Assembly (NCBI GenBank): GCA_002403305.1
Contig: DHHM01000010.1
Coordinates: 186,001 to 250,000, forward strand
DNA from: Bacteroidales bacterium UBA4772
GTDB lineage: Bacteria > Bacteroidota > Bacteroidia > Bacteroidales > VadinHA17
Direction of reading: 5' to 3'
Length of the DNA stretch: 64,000 bases
Shown: one piece after another, positions 53,593 through 62,471 of the stretch
Layout: each line of letters opens with the position of its first letter
Numbering within the stretch: position 1 is the stretch's first letter
The notes under the pieces: model-generated
The model's input: only the letters and a program-made list of their open reading frames with translations
Database searches by the model: none
What the model was told of the DNA's origin: nothing
Made by a program: the position numbers and the translations under genes

Positions 53593-55140
53593 TTAAGGGC
53601 TTATAGCCCTGTTTGCATCTAATTCTGCCTGTGGTAGAGGGAAATAACGTTTTGATTCATAATTAAAATCCGGACCCAGGGCAGCTTCAGCTTCAGCTTT
53701 GCCCCAGCGCATAAGATCGAAATACCTGTGAAATTCCTGTGCCAGTTCTGCCCTCCGTTCGTTATGAATAGCAATCCTTAACAAACTCTGATCTGTTGCA
53801 GTAATATCTGCCAGTAGATCAGCAGGCGGTGTTCCGTTAAAACTATCTCGGGCACGACGTCTTACCTTATTGAGATTAGCTTTTGCCGAATCGGCATTGT
53901 TAATCTCGTTAAACGCTTCGGCCTTCATCAGTAAAAGGTCTGCATAACGCAGGTAGATGTAGTTGAGGCCACCATCGCCTTTAAGCGATGAAGAAACTTC
54001 GGAAAGCGGCTGCTGGTGTTTTTTGGTGAGGTATCCTGTTGGGGACCAGGTGGCGCTAAAATTCTCCCCGTTCAGCCAGGGCTGACCCTCTCTGCCTATA
54101 GAGGCATCCAGACGTGGATCAACTTCACCTGTAAGGCTTCTTTCAAAGGCATCAACCAGGCTTTGCGTGGGGGCATTAAAATAATATCCTCCTTCCGATG
54201 CCGGTGCAAACCACTGATTCAAACCACTTCCGGTGAAAGGGTTCTGCCCCGTCAGGTGTTGAATCTCGAAAATGGATTCGCTACTGTTTTCATGTGCCAT
54301 TTTGAAGTTATCGGCATAGGAAGGCAGCAGCTCGTAAATCCCAAGGGCTTCAGCCTGTTGTAAGTATCCGATGGCAGTGGACCATTTTTGCTGATACAAA
54401 TTAACCTTTCCCAGCATAGCCAAAGCAGCACCACGGGTAACGCGGCCCTGGTCCGTTATACTGTAAGAAACAGGCAGTGCAGCTGCCGCATCCGACAGAT
54501 CATTCTCAATCTGAAGATAGATGTCAGATACTTCGCCCAAAGGCACATGGATGGTTTCCTGTGCAAGCTGGGGAAGCAGTTTAAGAGGAACTTTTCCAAA
54601 AATATTCACCAGGTTGAAGTAGCTGTATGCACGAATAAATTCAGCTTCTCCGATGATGCGGTTCTTCGATGTCTCATCCATTGATATTGCAGGGACATTG
54701 GCTATAACATTGTTTGCCCGGGCAATGGCATCATAAGAATGACTCCAGTAATTACTGATAATCCCATTGTTGGCATCGGGATTGAACTCATCAATATAGG
54801 TAATTTCTGACTGATCGCCTGGATTACCTCCTTTTTCGGCATCGTCGGAAGCAATATCTCCAAACACCCACACTGCATTGCTAAATCCGCTGAAACTTAT
54901 GGCATTATACACCCCGTTCAAAGCCTGAATGGCCTGTTTATCATTCTGGTAAAAAGTTTCTGACGAAAATTCTCCTTTAAGATCTTCGGTCAAAAACTCG
55001 GTGCAGGCGCAGAGGCTTGTCAAGAAACAGATCATCAGCATGATAGCCGAATGTAAAATCTGGCTTTTGTTTCCGATTACCTTTACGTTCATTGGCTGAT
55101 GACTGAAAGTGTCTGATATATTTATAATGGTCCTTTTCAT
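53593..55140 (-). CDS. SusD/RagB-family outer-membrane glycan-binding lipoprotein
   Basis: About 500-515 residues. Lipoprotein signal with SLCAC followed by TEFLTEDLKGEFSSETFY, the typical SusD beginning; TPR-like helices (IIGEAEFIRAYSYFNLVNIFGKVPL); and the C-terminal RagB pattern NLNKVRRRARDSF...ERRAELAQEFHRYFDLMRWG and ending FPLPQAELDANRAI. It caps the SusC barrel and captures oligosaccharide. ATGs at 55140 and 55092 are both possible. It lies 12 bases after SusC. Confidence 0.94.
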   Translation of the reverse strand: MKRTIINISDTFSHQPMNVKVIGNKSQILHSAIMLMICFLTSLCACTEFLTEDLKGEFSSETFYQNDKQAIQALNGVYNAISFSGFSNAVWVFGDIASDDAEKGGNPGDQSEITYIDEFNPDANNGIISNYWSHSYDAIARANNVIANVPAISMDETSKNRIIGEAEFIRAYSYFNLVNIFGKVPLKLLPQLAQETIHVPLGEVSDIYLQIENDLSDAAAALPVSYSITDQGRVTRGAALAMLGKVNLYQQKWSTAIGYLQQAEALGIYELLPSYADNFKMAHENSSESIFEIQHLTGQNPFTGSGLNQWFAPASEGGYYFNAPTQSLVDAFERSLTGEVDPRLDASIGREGQPWLNGENFSATWSPTGYLTKKHQQPLSEVSSSLKGDGGLNYIYLRYADLLLMKAEAFNEINNADSAKANLNKVRRRARDSFNGTPPADLLADITATDQSLLRIAIHNERRAELAQEFHRYFDLMRWGKAEAEAALGPDFNYESKRYFPLPQAELDANRAISP

Positions 55141-55152
55141 TGCCTTATGTAA

Positions 55153-58100
55153 TTAAAATGTTATGTCTATTCCAAACATTAAGGTCATCGCCGAGGGATA
55201 GGTACCCCAGTCGATACCGGAGGAGCGGTCGCCTTCGTTTTTTGAATTGTCGCTTACGGTCATTTCCGGATCAAGACCCGGGTATCCGGTCAATGTAAAC
55301 AGGTTGGTACCCGAGGCATACAACCTTGCCTGGGGGAAACCGGTAATTTTGAGTATTTTTTCAGGGATGGTATAGCCAAACTGAAGGTTTTTAAGCCTGA
55401 CGTATGATCCATCTTCAAGAAAACGTGACGAAGGCCTGGCGTTGTTTGATTTGGAGGTCCACGATGGTCTGGGCTGTGTGTCGGATGAGCCCTCACCGAT
55501 CCATCGTTCATCAAAATAGCGCTGTGTAACGGTAAAGCCCCGGTAAAATCCTTCAATATCCTGGTTTATCTGCACATAGATCTTGTTGCCATAGGTACCC
55601 TGGAAGAACAGGCTCAGATCAAAGTTTTTATAATTGGCCGACAGGTTAACTCCTGCGATTAGTTTCGGGATGGCGCTACCGAGGTATACCCTGTCTTTGT
55701 TATCGATACGCGCATCGTTATTCTGATCTTTGAATTTTACATCGCCGGGTTTAATGTTATTTCCCTGGAAGGCTGATAGTAAAACATCGGCCTCATTCTG
55801 GAATATGCCATCCATTTCGAGCAGGTAAAATGACCCGATGGGATGCCCGGCCTCTGTTCTGGTAGCATAAATCCCTGTCTCAACCAGCCCGCCAAACATC
55901 GGGGCGTCCAGTTGAAGTACTTCATTGTGCATCCAGGTAAGGTTACCACCGATAGAATAGCTCCATTTGAGTTTCGTTCTACGGTAAATGGCTTCAAGTT
56001 CAAGTCCTGTATTTAAAACCGATCCGCTGTTGATCCAGGGAGCCTCAGCATACCCGACTGATGGAGGATTGGGCGCTTTAACCAGCATATCCCCGGTAAC
56101 TTTATAAAAGTAGTCGAGTGAAAATGCAAATACACCTTTCCAAAGCTCAGCATCCACACCTGCATTATACTGATAACTGGTTTCCCACTTCAGGTCTTTG
56201 TTCCCAAGGGCTGTTTGTACATAACCACCGTTTGATACACCGCCGAAAGGATAGTTGTAATAAGGAGAGATCCTGTCCATGTTGGCATAGAGGCCTATCT
56301 CCTGGTTTCCAACGGCGCCATAACCTGCACGAAGTTTCAGGTTTTCAAGCCAGGTAACATCCTTAAGGAAACTTTCCTGTTTTAACGCCCATCCGGCTGA
56401 GAGAGAATAGAAAATTCCCCATTTATTGTCCCCGATAAATCTTGAAGAACCATCGCGACGGAGAGTCCCTGACAGGTAATATTTTTCTTTATAATCATAG
56501 TTGACCCTACCGAAAAACGATGCCAGTGTCGAAGCATACTCACTCTGGCTGGCGATCTTATTACCGAGTCCGTTACCTATATAAATGAGCTCTTCCTGCT
56601 GGACAGGAAAATTCATATCGCTGGCGTACAAGGCTTTTCCACTATTCTTAATAGCTTCAAAACCCAGCATAACCGAAATAGTATGCGCCTCACCGAAAAT
56701 GGTTTCATAATTCAGCAGGTTATTTACGGTCCAATTTACGCTACGTTCGTTGGCGATATTCAGACTGTTAATTGCATCAATGCGGTTAAATGTACCCCAG
56801 GTTGTGTTGAAACGGCGGGTGAAGGAATTACGATAATCCATCCCGAGGTTGGTCGTAAATTTCAGTTTTTTGGTCAATTTCGCCGTGAAATAGACTTTGC
56901 CAAGATAACTGTCGTCTTTGCGGTTATTGTCGTTGTAATCACTCATTCCAATAGGATTATATCCATCACCAAGGAATGAATCAAATACCTGGCTCCCGAA
57001 GTATTCGGCAGGGCGGTCAACGTAGGTCCCGTCAGGAAACCGTATCGGGATGGCCGGATTACGGAAGAAAGCGTATCTTATCACGCTACCGCCGTTACCG
57101 CCATAGCCGTCTCCTGAACTTCCAATGATATCATTACTTGAAATCCCCACGAGCATGCTCATCCCGACAGTAAGCCATTTATTCGCATTCGTATTCACAT
57201 CGATCCTGGCAGTTCCCCGGGTGTAGCCGGAGCCCTTTATAATACCTTTCTGATCGAAAAACGAGGTAGAGATCAAATAATTGGTCGATTCATTCCCCCC
57301 TGACAGTGAGAGTTCGTGGGAGTTTACCGGTGCAATTATGAGCAATTCTTTTACATAGTTCACATTATCGAACCCTGAGGCATCGTCTGTGGTGATAAGG
57401 CTACGCTGCAGACCTTCGGGTAGGAGGGCATTGTCGTTAGTTGCAGCTTCATTATAAATGGTTATATAATCGGAAGTATTTACCATTTTAGTAAGCCTGG
57501 TAGCTTTTTGAAAACCTGTCTGTCCGCGATAAGCGATCTTGGTTTCACCTTTAACGCCTTTTTTGGTAGTAATAAGCACAACCCCGTTATTGGCACGGGA
57601 GCCATATATAGCCGCTGCCGAAGCATCTTTAAGTACTGAGATGTTTTCAATATCGCCCGGTGAAAGAATCTTAAGCGCATCGGCCGTGGGTATTCCGTCA
57701 ACGATATAGAGCGGGTCGTTGCTCGAATTGATGGAGCCGGCGCCACGGATACGAACACTGACCCCTTCACCGGGAGCACCGGTGTTTTGTGTAACCTGAA
57801 CCCCGGCTGCCAGGCCCTGCAAAGCCTGAGCAACCCCCGCCACCGGTACCCGGGTGAGATCTTTACTGTTCACTTTGGTAACTGCACCCAATACGTTCCT
57901 TCTCTTGGCTGTACCATATCCAATCACCATAATTTCATCAAGAAGATACTGATCGTAATTAAGCTTAACATCAATAAATGCACGGTTGCCAGCAATCAAT
58001 TCAACTGTTGTATACCCTACATATGAGTAAACAATTACAGATGAATCAGTCAATTGATCTGATGACAGTCTGTATTTACCATTGAGGTCAGTAGCGGTAC

Positions 58101-58245
58101 CTGACTTGGTGCCCTTAATTTGTACAGAAACGTAAATCAAGGATTCGCCGGAATTGGCATCTGTTATAGTTCCTTCGACTGTACGTTGTGCAAATAGTGA
58201 TCCACCTGCCCAGAAAATCATCAAAAGAAGTAATAGTTTTCTCAT
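55153..58245 (-). CDS. SusC/RagA-family TonB-dependent transporter
   Basis: 1030 residues from the ATG at 58245, chosen because it begins a clean signal peptide (MRKLLLLLMIFWAGGSLFAQ). Domains: carboxypeptidase-regulatory-like domain (about 21-100: VEGTITDANSGESLIYVSVQIKG), plug (about 105-230: GYGTAKRRNVLGAVTKV...VRIRGAGSINSSNDPLYIVDGIP), then the 22-strand barrel ending GTYPSAMTLMFGIDITF. It imports oligosaccharides across the outer membrane with TonB energy. It sits between the toroid lipoprotein (43 bases upstream) and SusD, the classical PUL order. Confidence 0.95.
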   Translation of the reverse strand: MRKLLLLLMIFWAGGSLFAQRTVEGTITDANSGESLIYVSVQIKGTKSGTATDLNGKYRLSSDQLTDSSVIVYSYVGYTTVELIAGNRAFIDVKLNYDQYLLDEIMVIGYGTAKRRNVLGAVTKVNSKDLTRVPVAGVAQALQGLAAGVQVTQNTGAPGEGVSVRIRGAGSINSSNDPLYIVDGIPTADALKILSPGDIENISVLKDASAAAIYGSRANNGVVLITTKKGVKGETKIAYRGQTGFQKATRLTKMVNTSDYITIYNEAATNDNALLPEGLQRSLITTDDASGFDNVNYVKELLIIAPVNSHELSLSGGNESTNYLISTSFFDQKGIIKGSGYTRGTARIDVNTNANKWLTVGMSMLVGISSNDIIGSSGDGYGGNGGSVIRYAFFRNPAIPIRFPDGTYVDRPAEYFGSQVFDSFLGDGYNPIGMSDYNDNNRKDDSYLGKVYFTAKLTKKLKFTTNLGMDYRNSFTRRFNTTWGTFNRIDAINSLNIANERSVNWTVNNLLNYETIFGEAHTISVMLGFEAIKNSGKALYASDMNFPVQQEELIYIGNGLGNKIASQSEYASTLASFFGRVNYDYKEKYYLSGTLRRDGSSRFIGDNKWGIFYSLSAGWALKQESFLKDVTWLENLKLRAGYGAVGNQEIGLYANMDRISPYYNYPFGGVSNGGYVQTALGNKDLKWETSYQYNAGVDAELWKGVFAFSLDYFYKVTGDMLVKAPNPPSVGYAEAPWINSGSVLNTGLELEAIYRRTKLKWSYSIGGNLTWMHNEVLQLDAPMFGGLVETGIYATRTEAGHPIGSFYLLEMDGIFQNEADVLLSAFQGNNIKPGDVKFKDQNNDARIDNKDRVYLGSAIPKLIAGVNLSANYKNFDLSLFFQGTYGNKIYVQINQDIEGFYRGFTVTQRYFDERWIGEGSSDTQPRPSWTSKSNNARPSSRFLEDGSYVRLKNLQFGYTIPEKILKITGFPQARLYASGTNLFTLTGYPGLDPEMTVSDNSKNEGDRSSGIDWGTYPSAMTLMFGIDITF

Positions 58246-58288
58246 AATTTCTATATTGAAAGAATTTACTATATCAGAATATTTAAAG

Positions 58289-60010
58289 TCATTTGAACGC
58301 AATTACAACATCGGCGGCTGTAATTTTCAAGCCATCAACCTTCAGCTTTGTCCCTGTTGGTAATACAACTACTACGATGGCCTCTCCGGCAGGTATGTCA
58401 ATAATTACATTCCCTCTTTTCCCGGCAGCCAGGTATTTCTTAGAGACAATATCGAATATGTCTGATCCTGTTGCAGAAGAGCAAGTTACAGCTTTTATTT
58501 CATCATAGGGATTATAGTAAAGATAAACGGGGTATTTATTATCCGCATAGAAATCGGTGGCATTGCAATCGATCGCAAGTATTCCTGCTACCTCGGTGGT
58601 TTTAATAATTGCCCCGAAAACGCCAACAATGGATGTACTGTAAAGGCTGAACATGGATTCATCTGGCTGACCGGCTACCCATTTTGGCCCGTCGCCGATA
58701 GCCACCGGAGATATGCCTAAAAGAGCCGGGTTATTCATGTCATCAGTTTTTCGCAAACCTTCATAACCAATAATACCATTTGTTATATCCCTGCTCTTCG
58801 GAAGCCACTGATTTTTTTCGTCTATCTGGTCGGGATAGAACAGGCGTGATGCATTTACCACATTCAACATATATTTTCCAATTGCCCTTGCATATTGTGG
58901 TTCATATTTTACGATTGGAACAAGAGGCCAGGTCATTGCAACGGAGTTCATAAAAAACGCATAGCCACCACCATCAGTAACGCTGCCTTGTAACCCATGA
59001 ACATCATAAGCGCCCCAACGATCAGCTATCACACCCCATCCGTAACGGCCATCCTTTGCCTGACAGCCATCAAATGACCAGTTCAGAAGTTTTGTTACAT
59101 CATAATTAGTTCCAAATTCAGCATTGAGTCTTGCTGCGGTATATGCACCAAAAGGAAGGAGGATTTCATAGAAACGACTCTCCTTTTGATTCAGGAGAGC
59201 TTCAATGGCACTTTTAGCACCTTTGAGAAAACGATTCTCACCGAATTTATGATAGGCAGAGAGCAGGACCCATGCGTGTCCGCCGGCGGCATCCTGCTGA
59301 TAGGCGATCTGATTTTGTACTCCTTTCATCTGAGAGTAGTCAAAACAGGAATAGTCATAGTTACCGTTTAATACTGAGTCGGCCTTGCAGAATTGTTCAG
59401 CTATTGAATGTTGGATAGATTGTGTGTTTTCAACATCCGGAAAGAGTGCAGCAACACCGTAATACAACACATTTGGGTAAACATCGTACCACCAATCACG
59501 ACCGTAACCGCCACCGGCCATAGCTACCTCAGGGGTTGTGTTGTTCATTACGATATTCCACTTTGTATCTTTGTTGAAATAATTCTGGGCCATTCTTACG
59601 AAGTTATAGCCATGCTGATTCGTTTTGTCAATGCCAAGTAATCCGGCACTTACCAGTGCATTTAGAGAGGTAAGGGCTTCATGAAACTCACCATTATAGT
59701 TATTCTTTCCCTGCCGTACATCCCCAATAACAGTATAAAGGCCAAAAGTTACCTGGTCAAAGTTTCGCCTGGAGCTATCGAGCCAGATGAGCGGGCCATA
59801 AGGCGCCGTATTGTCAAAGCTGAAAGCCAGACTGTCAAATTGCCTCGCCTTTTTTCTCCAGTCGATGATCTTATAGGGCTCCGGCATATCAGGCATCTGG
59901 TCAATGCGTGGCAACGAGGTCTGAAACACAGGTTCGCCAAGTTGCTGACTACAAGAGTATAATGCTGCCAGCAGCGTCAAAACAATTATTATAAAAATAC
60001 CCCTTTTCAT
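58289..60010 (-). CDS. Toroid-type lipoprotein, probable glycoside hydrolase of unknown family
   Basis: 573 residues, lipoprotein signal with LYSC (Cys20). It is a clear paralogue of residues 25-540 of the 1038-residue protein (PRIDQMPDMPEPYKIIDW, GGYGRDWWYDVYPNVLYYGV, LPFGAYTAARLNAEFGTNYD, GWGVIADRWGAYDVHGLQG, NASRLFYPDQ), and has the repeated helix pattern of (alpha/alpha)6 enzymes. Shared D/W-rich motifs such as RDWWYDVYPN and GAYDVHG are candidates for the active site. Because of the lipid anchor it should act in the periplasm or at the cell surface. It overlaps the MFS gene by 4 bases (ATGA) and precedes SusC, so it is a core PUL member. Not matched by me to a characterised family. Confidence 0.78.
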   Translation of the reverse strand: MKRGIFIIIVLTLLAALYSCSQQLGEPVFQTSLPRIDQMPDMPEPYKIIDWRKKARQFDSLAFSFDNTAPYGPLIWLDSSRRNFDQVTFGLYTVIGDVRQGKNNYNGEFHEALTSLNALVSAGLLGIDKTNQHGYNFVRMAQNYFNKDTKWNIVMNNTTPEVAMAGGGYGRDWWYDVYPNVLYYGVAALFPDVENTQSIQHSIAEQFCKADSVLNGNYDYSCFDYSQMKGVQNQIAYQQDAAGGHAWVLLSAYHKFGENRFLKGAKSAIEALLNQKESRFYEILLPFGAYTAARLNAEFGTNYDVTKLLNWSFDGCQAKDGRYGWGVIADRWGAYDVHGLQGSVTDGGGYAFFMNSVAMTWPLVPIVKYEPQYARAIGKYMLNVVNASRLFYPDQIDEKNQWLPKSRDITNGIIGYEGLRKTDDMNNPALLGISPVAIGDGPKWVAGQPDESMFSLYSTSIVGVFGAIIKTTEVAGILAIDCNATDFYADNKYPVYLYYNPYDEIKAVTCSSATGSDIFDIVSKKYLAAGKRGNVIIDIPAGEAIVVVVLPTGTKLKVDGLKITAADVVIAFK

Positions 60011-61260
60011 TTATCTTCAGAATAAGAATGTTTCATAATGTTTTTTGCCAGCAGAATTGAGAGCATCTGTACCAATGCAACAATAATAAGGGAGTAGCGG
60101 AGTGCAAAAGTTTCCGAAACATTTAATGCAAGGAAGATAAATAAACCCAATCCCACAATCCTGCCGATGTAAAGGCCAAACTCATGATTGAGGATATAGG
60201 CGTAGTCATTCCGGTTTTCACGTTTCGAAACTATATCAATCACTTTCATCATAATGGGATAATATGCCAGGTCGTGCATGGGTTGGAAAAACACTTTGCA
60301 TAAAACAAATACGATTACCCCGGTCACAGACAGTTCAATGCCGTTAACGATAGTTCCTATGAGGAAAATTGTAATACCCGCGCCAAAAATAAAAATGCGG
60401 TGTTTGGGTTTGGCAAAGCGGCCCAGCAGGTATATGAGAATGGCCGTCAATCCGCCGCTGATTCCCTGAATCAGGCCAAGTGAGCCCTCTTTACCCACAT
60501 ATTTCATAATGAGCATGGCAGGGGCTGTAACCAGGAATCCCTGTACCAGGCCCTTAAGAGCTGCCAGCAAAATCTGTTTGTTCCAGAGTCTGTCGAAGCG
60601 GAAATACAGAAAATCTTTCTGAACCGGGTTTTTGAATTTGCCATGTGTCAGCGAAAAACAGGCCAGAATGGTAATCGCGAACACTATAAGTGTTACGATG
60701 CGATAGCCTTTGTAAATATCAAATACGATCCCAAAAAGATGCAGCCCGTCAATCGAGACAAGCAAAGCACCAATAGCCAGAGGAATGGTAATATTTGAAA
60801 TGGTAAAAAAGAAAGATTCAAGCCCAAAAAAGTAATTGCGGTTTTCATCCGAGGTAGTGTTTAGCGCCATCAGATAGCGGTTGGTCCAGAAAAATCCGGA
60901 TGCTGCGCCAATCAGTGTACCTGAAATAATTAACCCAAACAATGTAATGTCTTTCACAAACATCATTCCTGCCATTGCCAAACCGCTCAGCAGAATACCA
61001 AAACTGTAAAGGTAGGCAACCTTAAAACTTTTCAATAAGAATCCGTTGGCCAACGAGGTAATGATGACACCGGTGTACATAGCCACCTGGAAAATGGCCA
61101 CATAGCTGGTATCGGCAAAATAACGCATTATAAAAGCAGCCATAAAGATTTCCACCACAGGCAATACCAGGGAATACAGCATATTGGTAATAAGCAGCAC
61201 ACGCATGTCGTGCGGCATTGAGAGGAAAAAGCGATACTCGGCAGTTAGTTTGGCTATCAT
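60007..61260 (-). CDS. MFS transporter, sugar/oligosaccharide importer
   Basis: 417 residues with about 12 membrane helices (for example VLLITNMLYSLVLPVVEIFMAAFIM, FGLIISGTLIGAASGFFWTNRYLM, ALKGLVQGFLVTAPAMLIMKYVG). Major facilitator superfamily. The overlap with the toroid lipoprotein gene and the GH130 gene 15 bases upstream indicate that it carries PUL products over the inner membrane for phosphorolysis by GH130, as described for mannobiose PULs. Inner membrane. Confidence 0.88.
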   Translation of the reverse strand: MIAKLTAEYRFFLSMPHDMRVLLITNMLYSLVLPVVEIFMAAFIMRYFADTSYVAIFQVAMYTGVIITSLANGFLLKSFKVAYLYSFGILLSGLAMAGMMFVKDITLFGLIISGTLIGAASGFFWTNRYLMALNTTSDENRNYFFGLESFFFTISNITIPLAIGALLVSIDGLHLFGIVFDIYKGYRIVTLIVFAITILACFSLTHGKFKNPVQKDFLYFRFDRLWNKQILLAALKGLVQGFLVTAPAMLIMKYVGKEGSLGLIQGISGGLTAILIYLLGRFAKPKHRIFIFGAGITIFLIGTIVNGIELSVTGVIVFVLCKVFFQPMHDLAYYPIMMKVIDIVSKRENRNDYAYILNHEFGLYIGRIVGLGLFIFLALNVSETFALRYSLIIVALVQMLSILLAKNIMKHSYSEDK

Positions 61261-61275
61261 ATCCGGCTAAGTCTG

Positions 61276-62319
61276 TTAAATCAGGGTTGAAAGAATTTCG
61301 GAGATTGAGAGTCGGGCACCGCAGATCACTTCATCGCTTGCCCCGTAATACATTAAGATGTCATCACCTTTCACATAATGGCCGTTGGTAAACACCACAT
61401 TTCCGAAAAATCCGGTTTGTTCATAAGGTTGTATGGGCTCCATAATCGGTTCGGAGCTGCGCGCCAAGACTTTGGAAGGGTCATTTATGTCGAGCAGGAG
61501 CGCGCCAAGGCAATAGCGGTGGTCACTATTGGCACCATGGTAAATCTCGAGCCACCCCTTTTCAGTCCTGACAGGTGCTGCGCCTGCTCCGACACGAGCT
61601 GAATCCCATGTACCGGGGCGCGATGTGGCAATGCACTTATGCCTGCCCCAGTGGATCAGGTCGTGTGACTCAGCCAACCAGATATAGTTTCCGCCCAGCT
61701 CAGGACTGCTTGGACGATGAAGAGCAAAATATTTTCCATTTATCTTCTCCTCAAACATTGCACAATCCTTATTATGTGGAGGGAATATCATCCCTTCACG
61801 CTTAAAATCAATCCAGTCTTTGGTATGGATGAGTCCTACTCCGACGCCAAATTCCGACACTTCTGTAAAAGTAAGGTGGAATCCATCTGCCATGGTTGCC
61901 ACTCTGCAATCTTCAATGCCGAATGTCTCAAATTCTCCCTTACCGAAGATGGGCGGATAACCCTTTGGTTCATGAAAAGATACACCGTCATTGCTGCAAA
62001 CAAGTCTTAAATAGGAGAGAGTGGTTAGATAATCTTTCTTCTTATAGTTTATTACCCTGGGATCAGAAGTGTCAAGATCCGGATCATTTTTGTCAAAGTT
62101 CAGAATTTCAATTTCACCTTTATTATTATATACCGGAAAGCTGATTTTGCCTTCAATCTGTTTGGGCCTTTCAGCCACACGCAACAGCAGCCATATTTTT
62201 CCGTTAAAAGAAAAAACCCCCGGATTGAGCAGACAAACTATTTCCATTCCGTCAATACCTGGCTTCAGGTCTGAGGGACGCAGCAGGGGGTTTTGGGGGA
62301 ATCGGGTTGCAATATCCAT
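61276..62319 (-). CDS. GH130 family glycoside phosphorylase of the PUL
   Basis: 347 residues from ATG 62319 (the ATG at 62325 is equally possible; the one at 62364 overlaps the promoter). GH130 signs: RFPQNPLLRPSDLKP at the N-terminus, FGIEDCRV with the conserved aspartate (D137 from this start), FALHRPSSPELGGNYIWLAES, the phosphate-binding region RVGAGAAPVRTEKGWLEIYHG, and GFFGNVVFTNG. From memory it is close to the characterised beta-1,2-mannobiose/oligomannan phosphorylases of Thermoanaerobacter, so phosphorolysis of beta-1,2-mannosides to mannose 1-phosphate is the best guess. Cytosolic; cotranscribed with the MFS transporter. Confidence 0.88.
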   Translation of the reverse strand: MDIATRFPQNPLLRPSDLKPGIDGMEIVCLLNPGVFSFNGKIWLLLRVAERPKQIEGKISFPVYNNKGEIEILNFDKNDPDLDTSDPRVINYKKKDYLTTLSYLRLVCSNDGVSFHEPKGYPPIFGKGEFETFGIEDCRVATMADGFHLTFTEVSEFGVGVGLIHTKDWIDFKREGMIFPPHNKDCAMFEEKINGKYFALHRPSSPELGGNYIWLAESHDLIHWGRHKCIATSRPGTWDSARVGAGAAPVRTEKGWLEIYHGANSDHRYCLGALLLDINDPSKVLARSSEPIMEPIQPYEQTGFFGNVVFTNGHYVKGDDILMYYGASDEVICGARLSISEILSTLI

Positions 62320-62340
62320 TGGCATCAGTTTTGTTATCAA

Positions 62341-62348
62341 CAAATTTA
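62341..62348 (-). promoter_or_regulatory. -7 box of the PUL operon
   Basis: TAAATTTG on the minus strand, an exact TAnnTTTG match, 15 bases before the ATG at 62325. No -33 TTG at the right distance was found, in line with control by the adjacent regulator. Confidence 0.55.
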
Positions 62349-62471
62349 CAACCGACTGCATCAAACCTGTATCCGCTCCGTTCCTGATCTTGTCAGGTAT
62401 AGTACAAAAAGACAGAATTTCAGGTAAAAGAAATCGAATGAGGGTAAAACCTGCCGGATCCTAAAAAGTCC

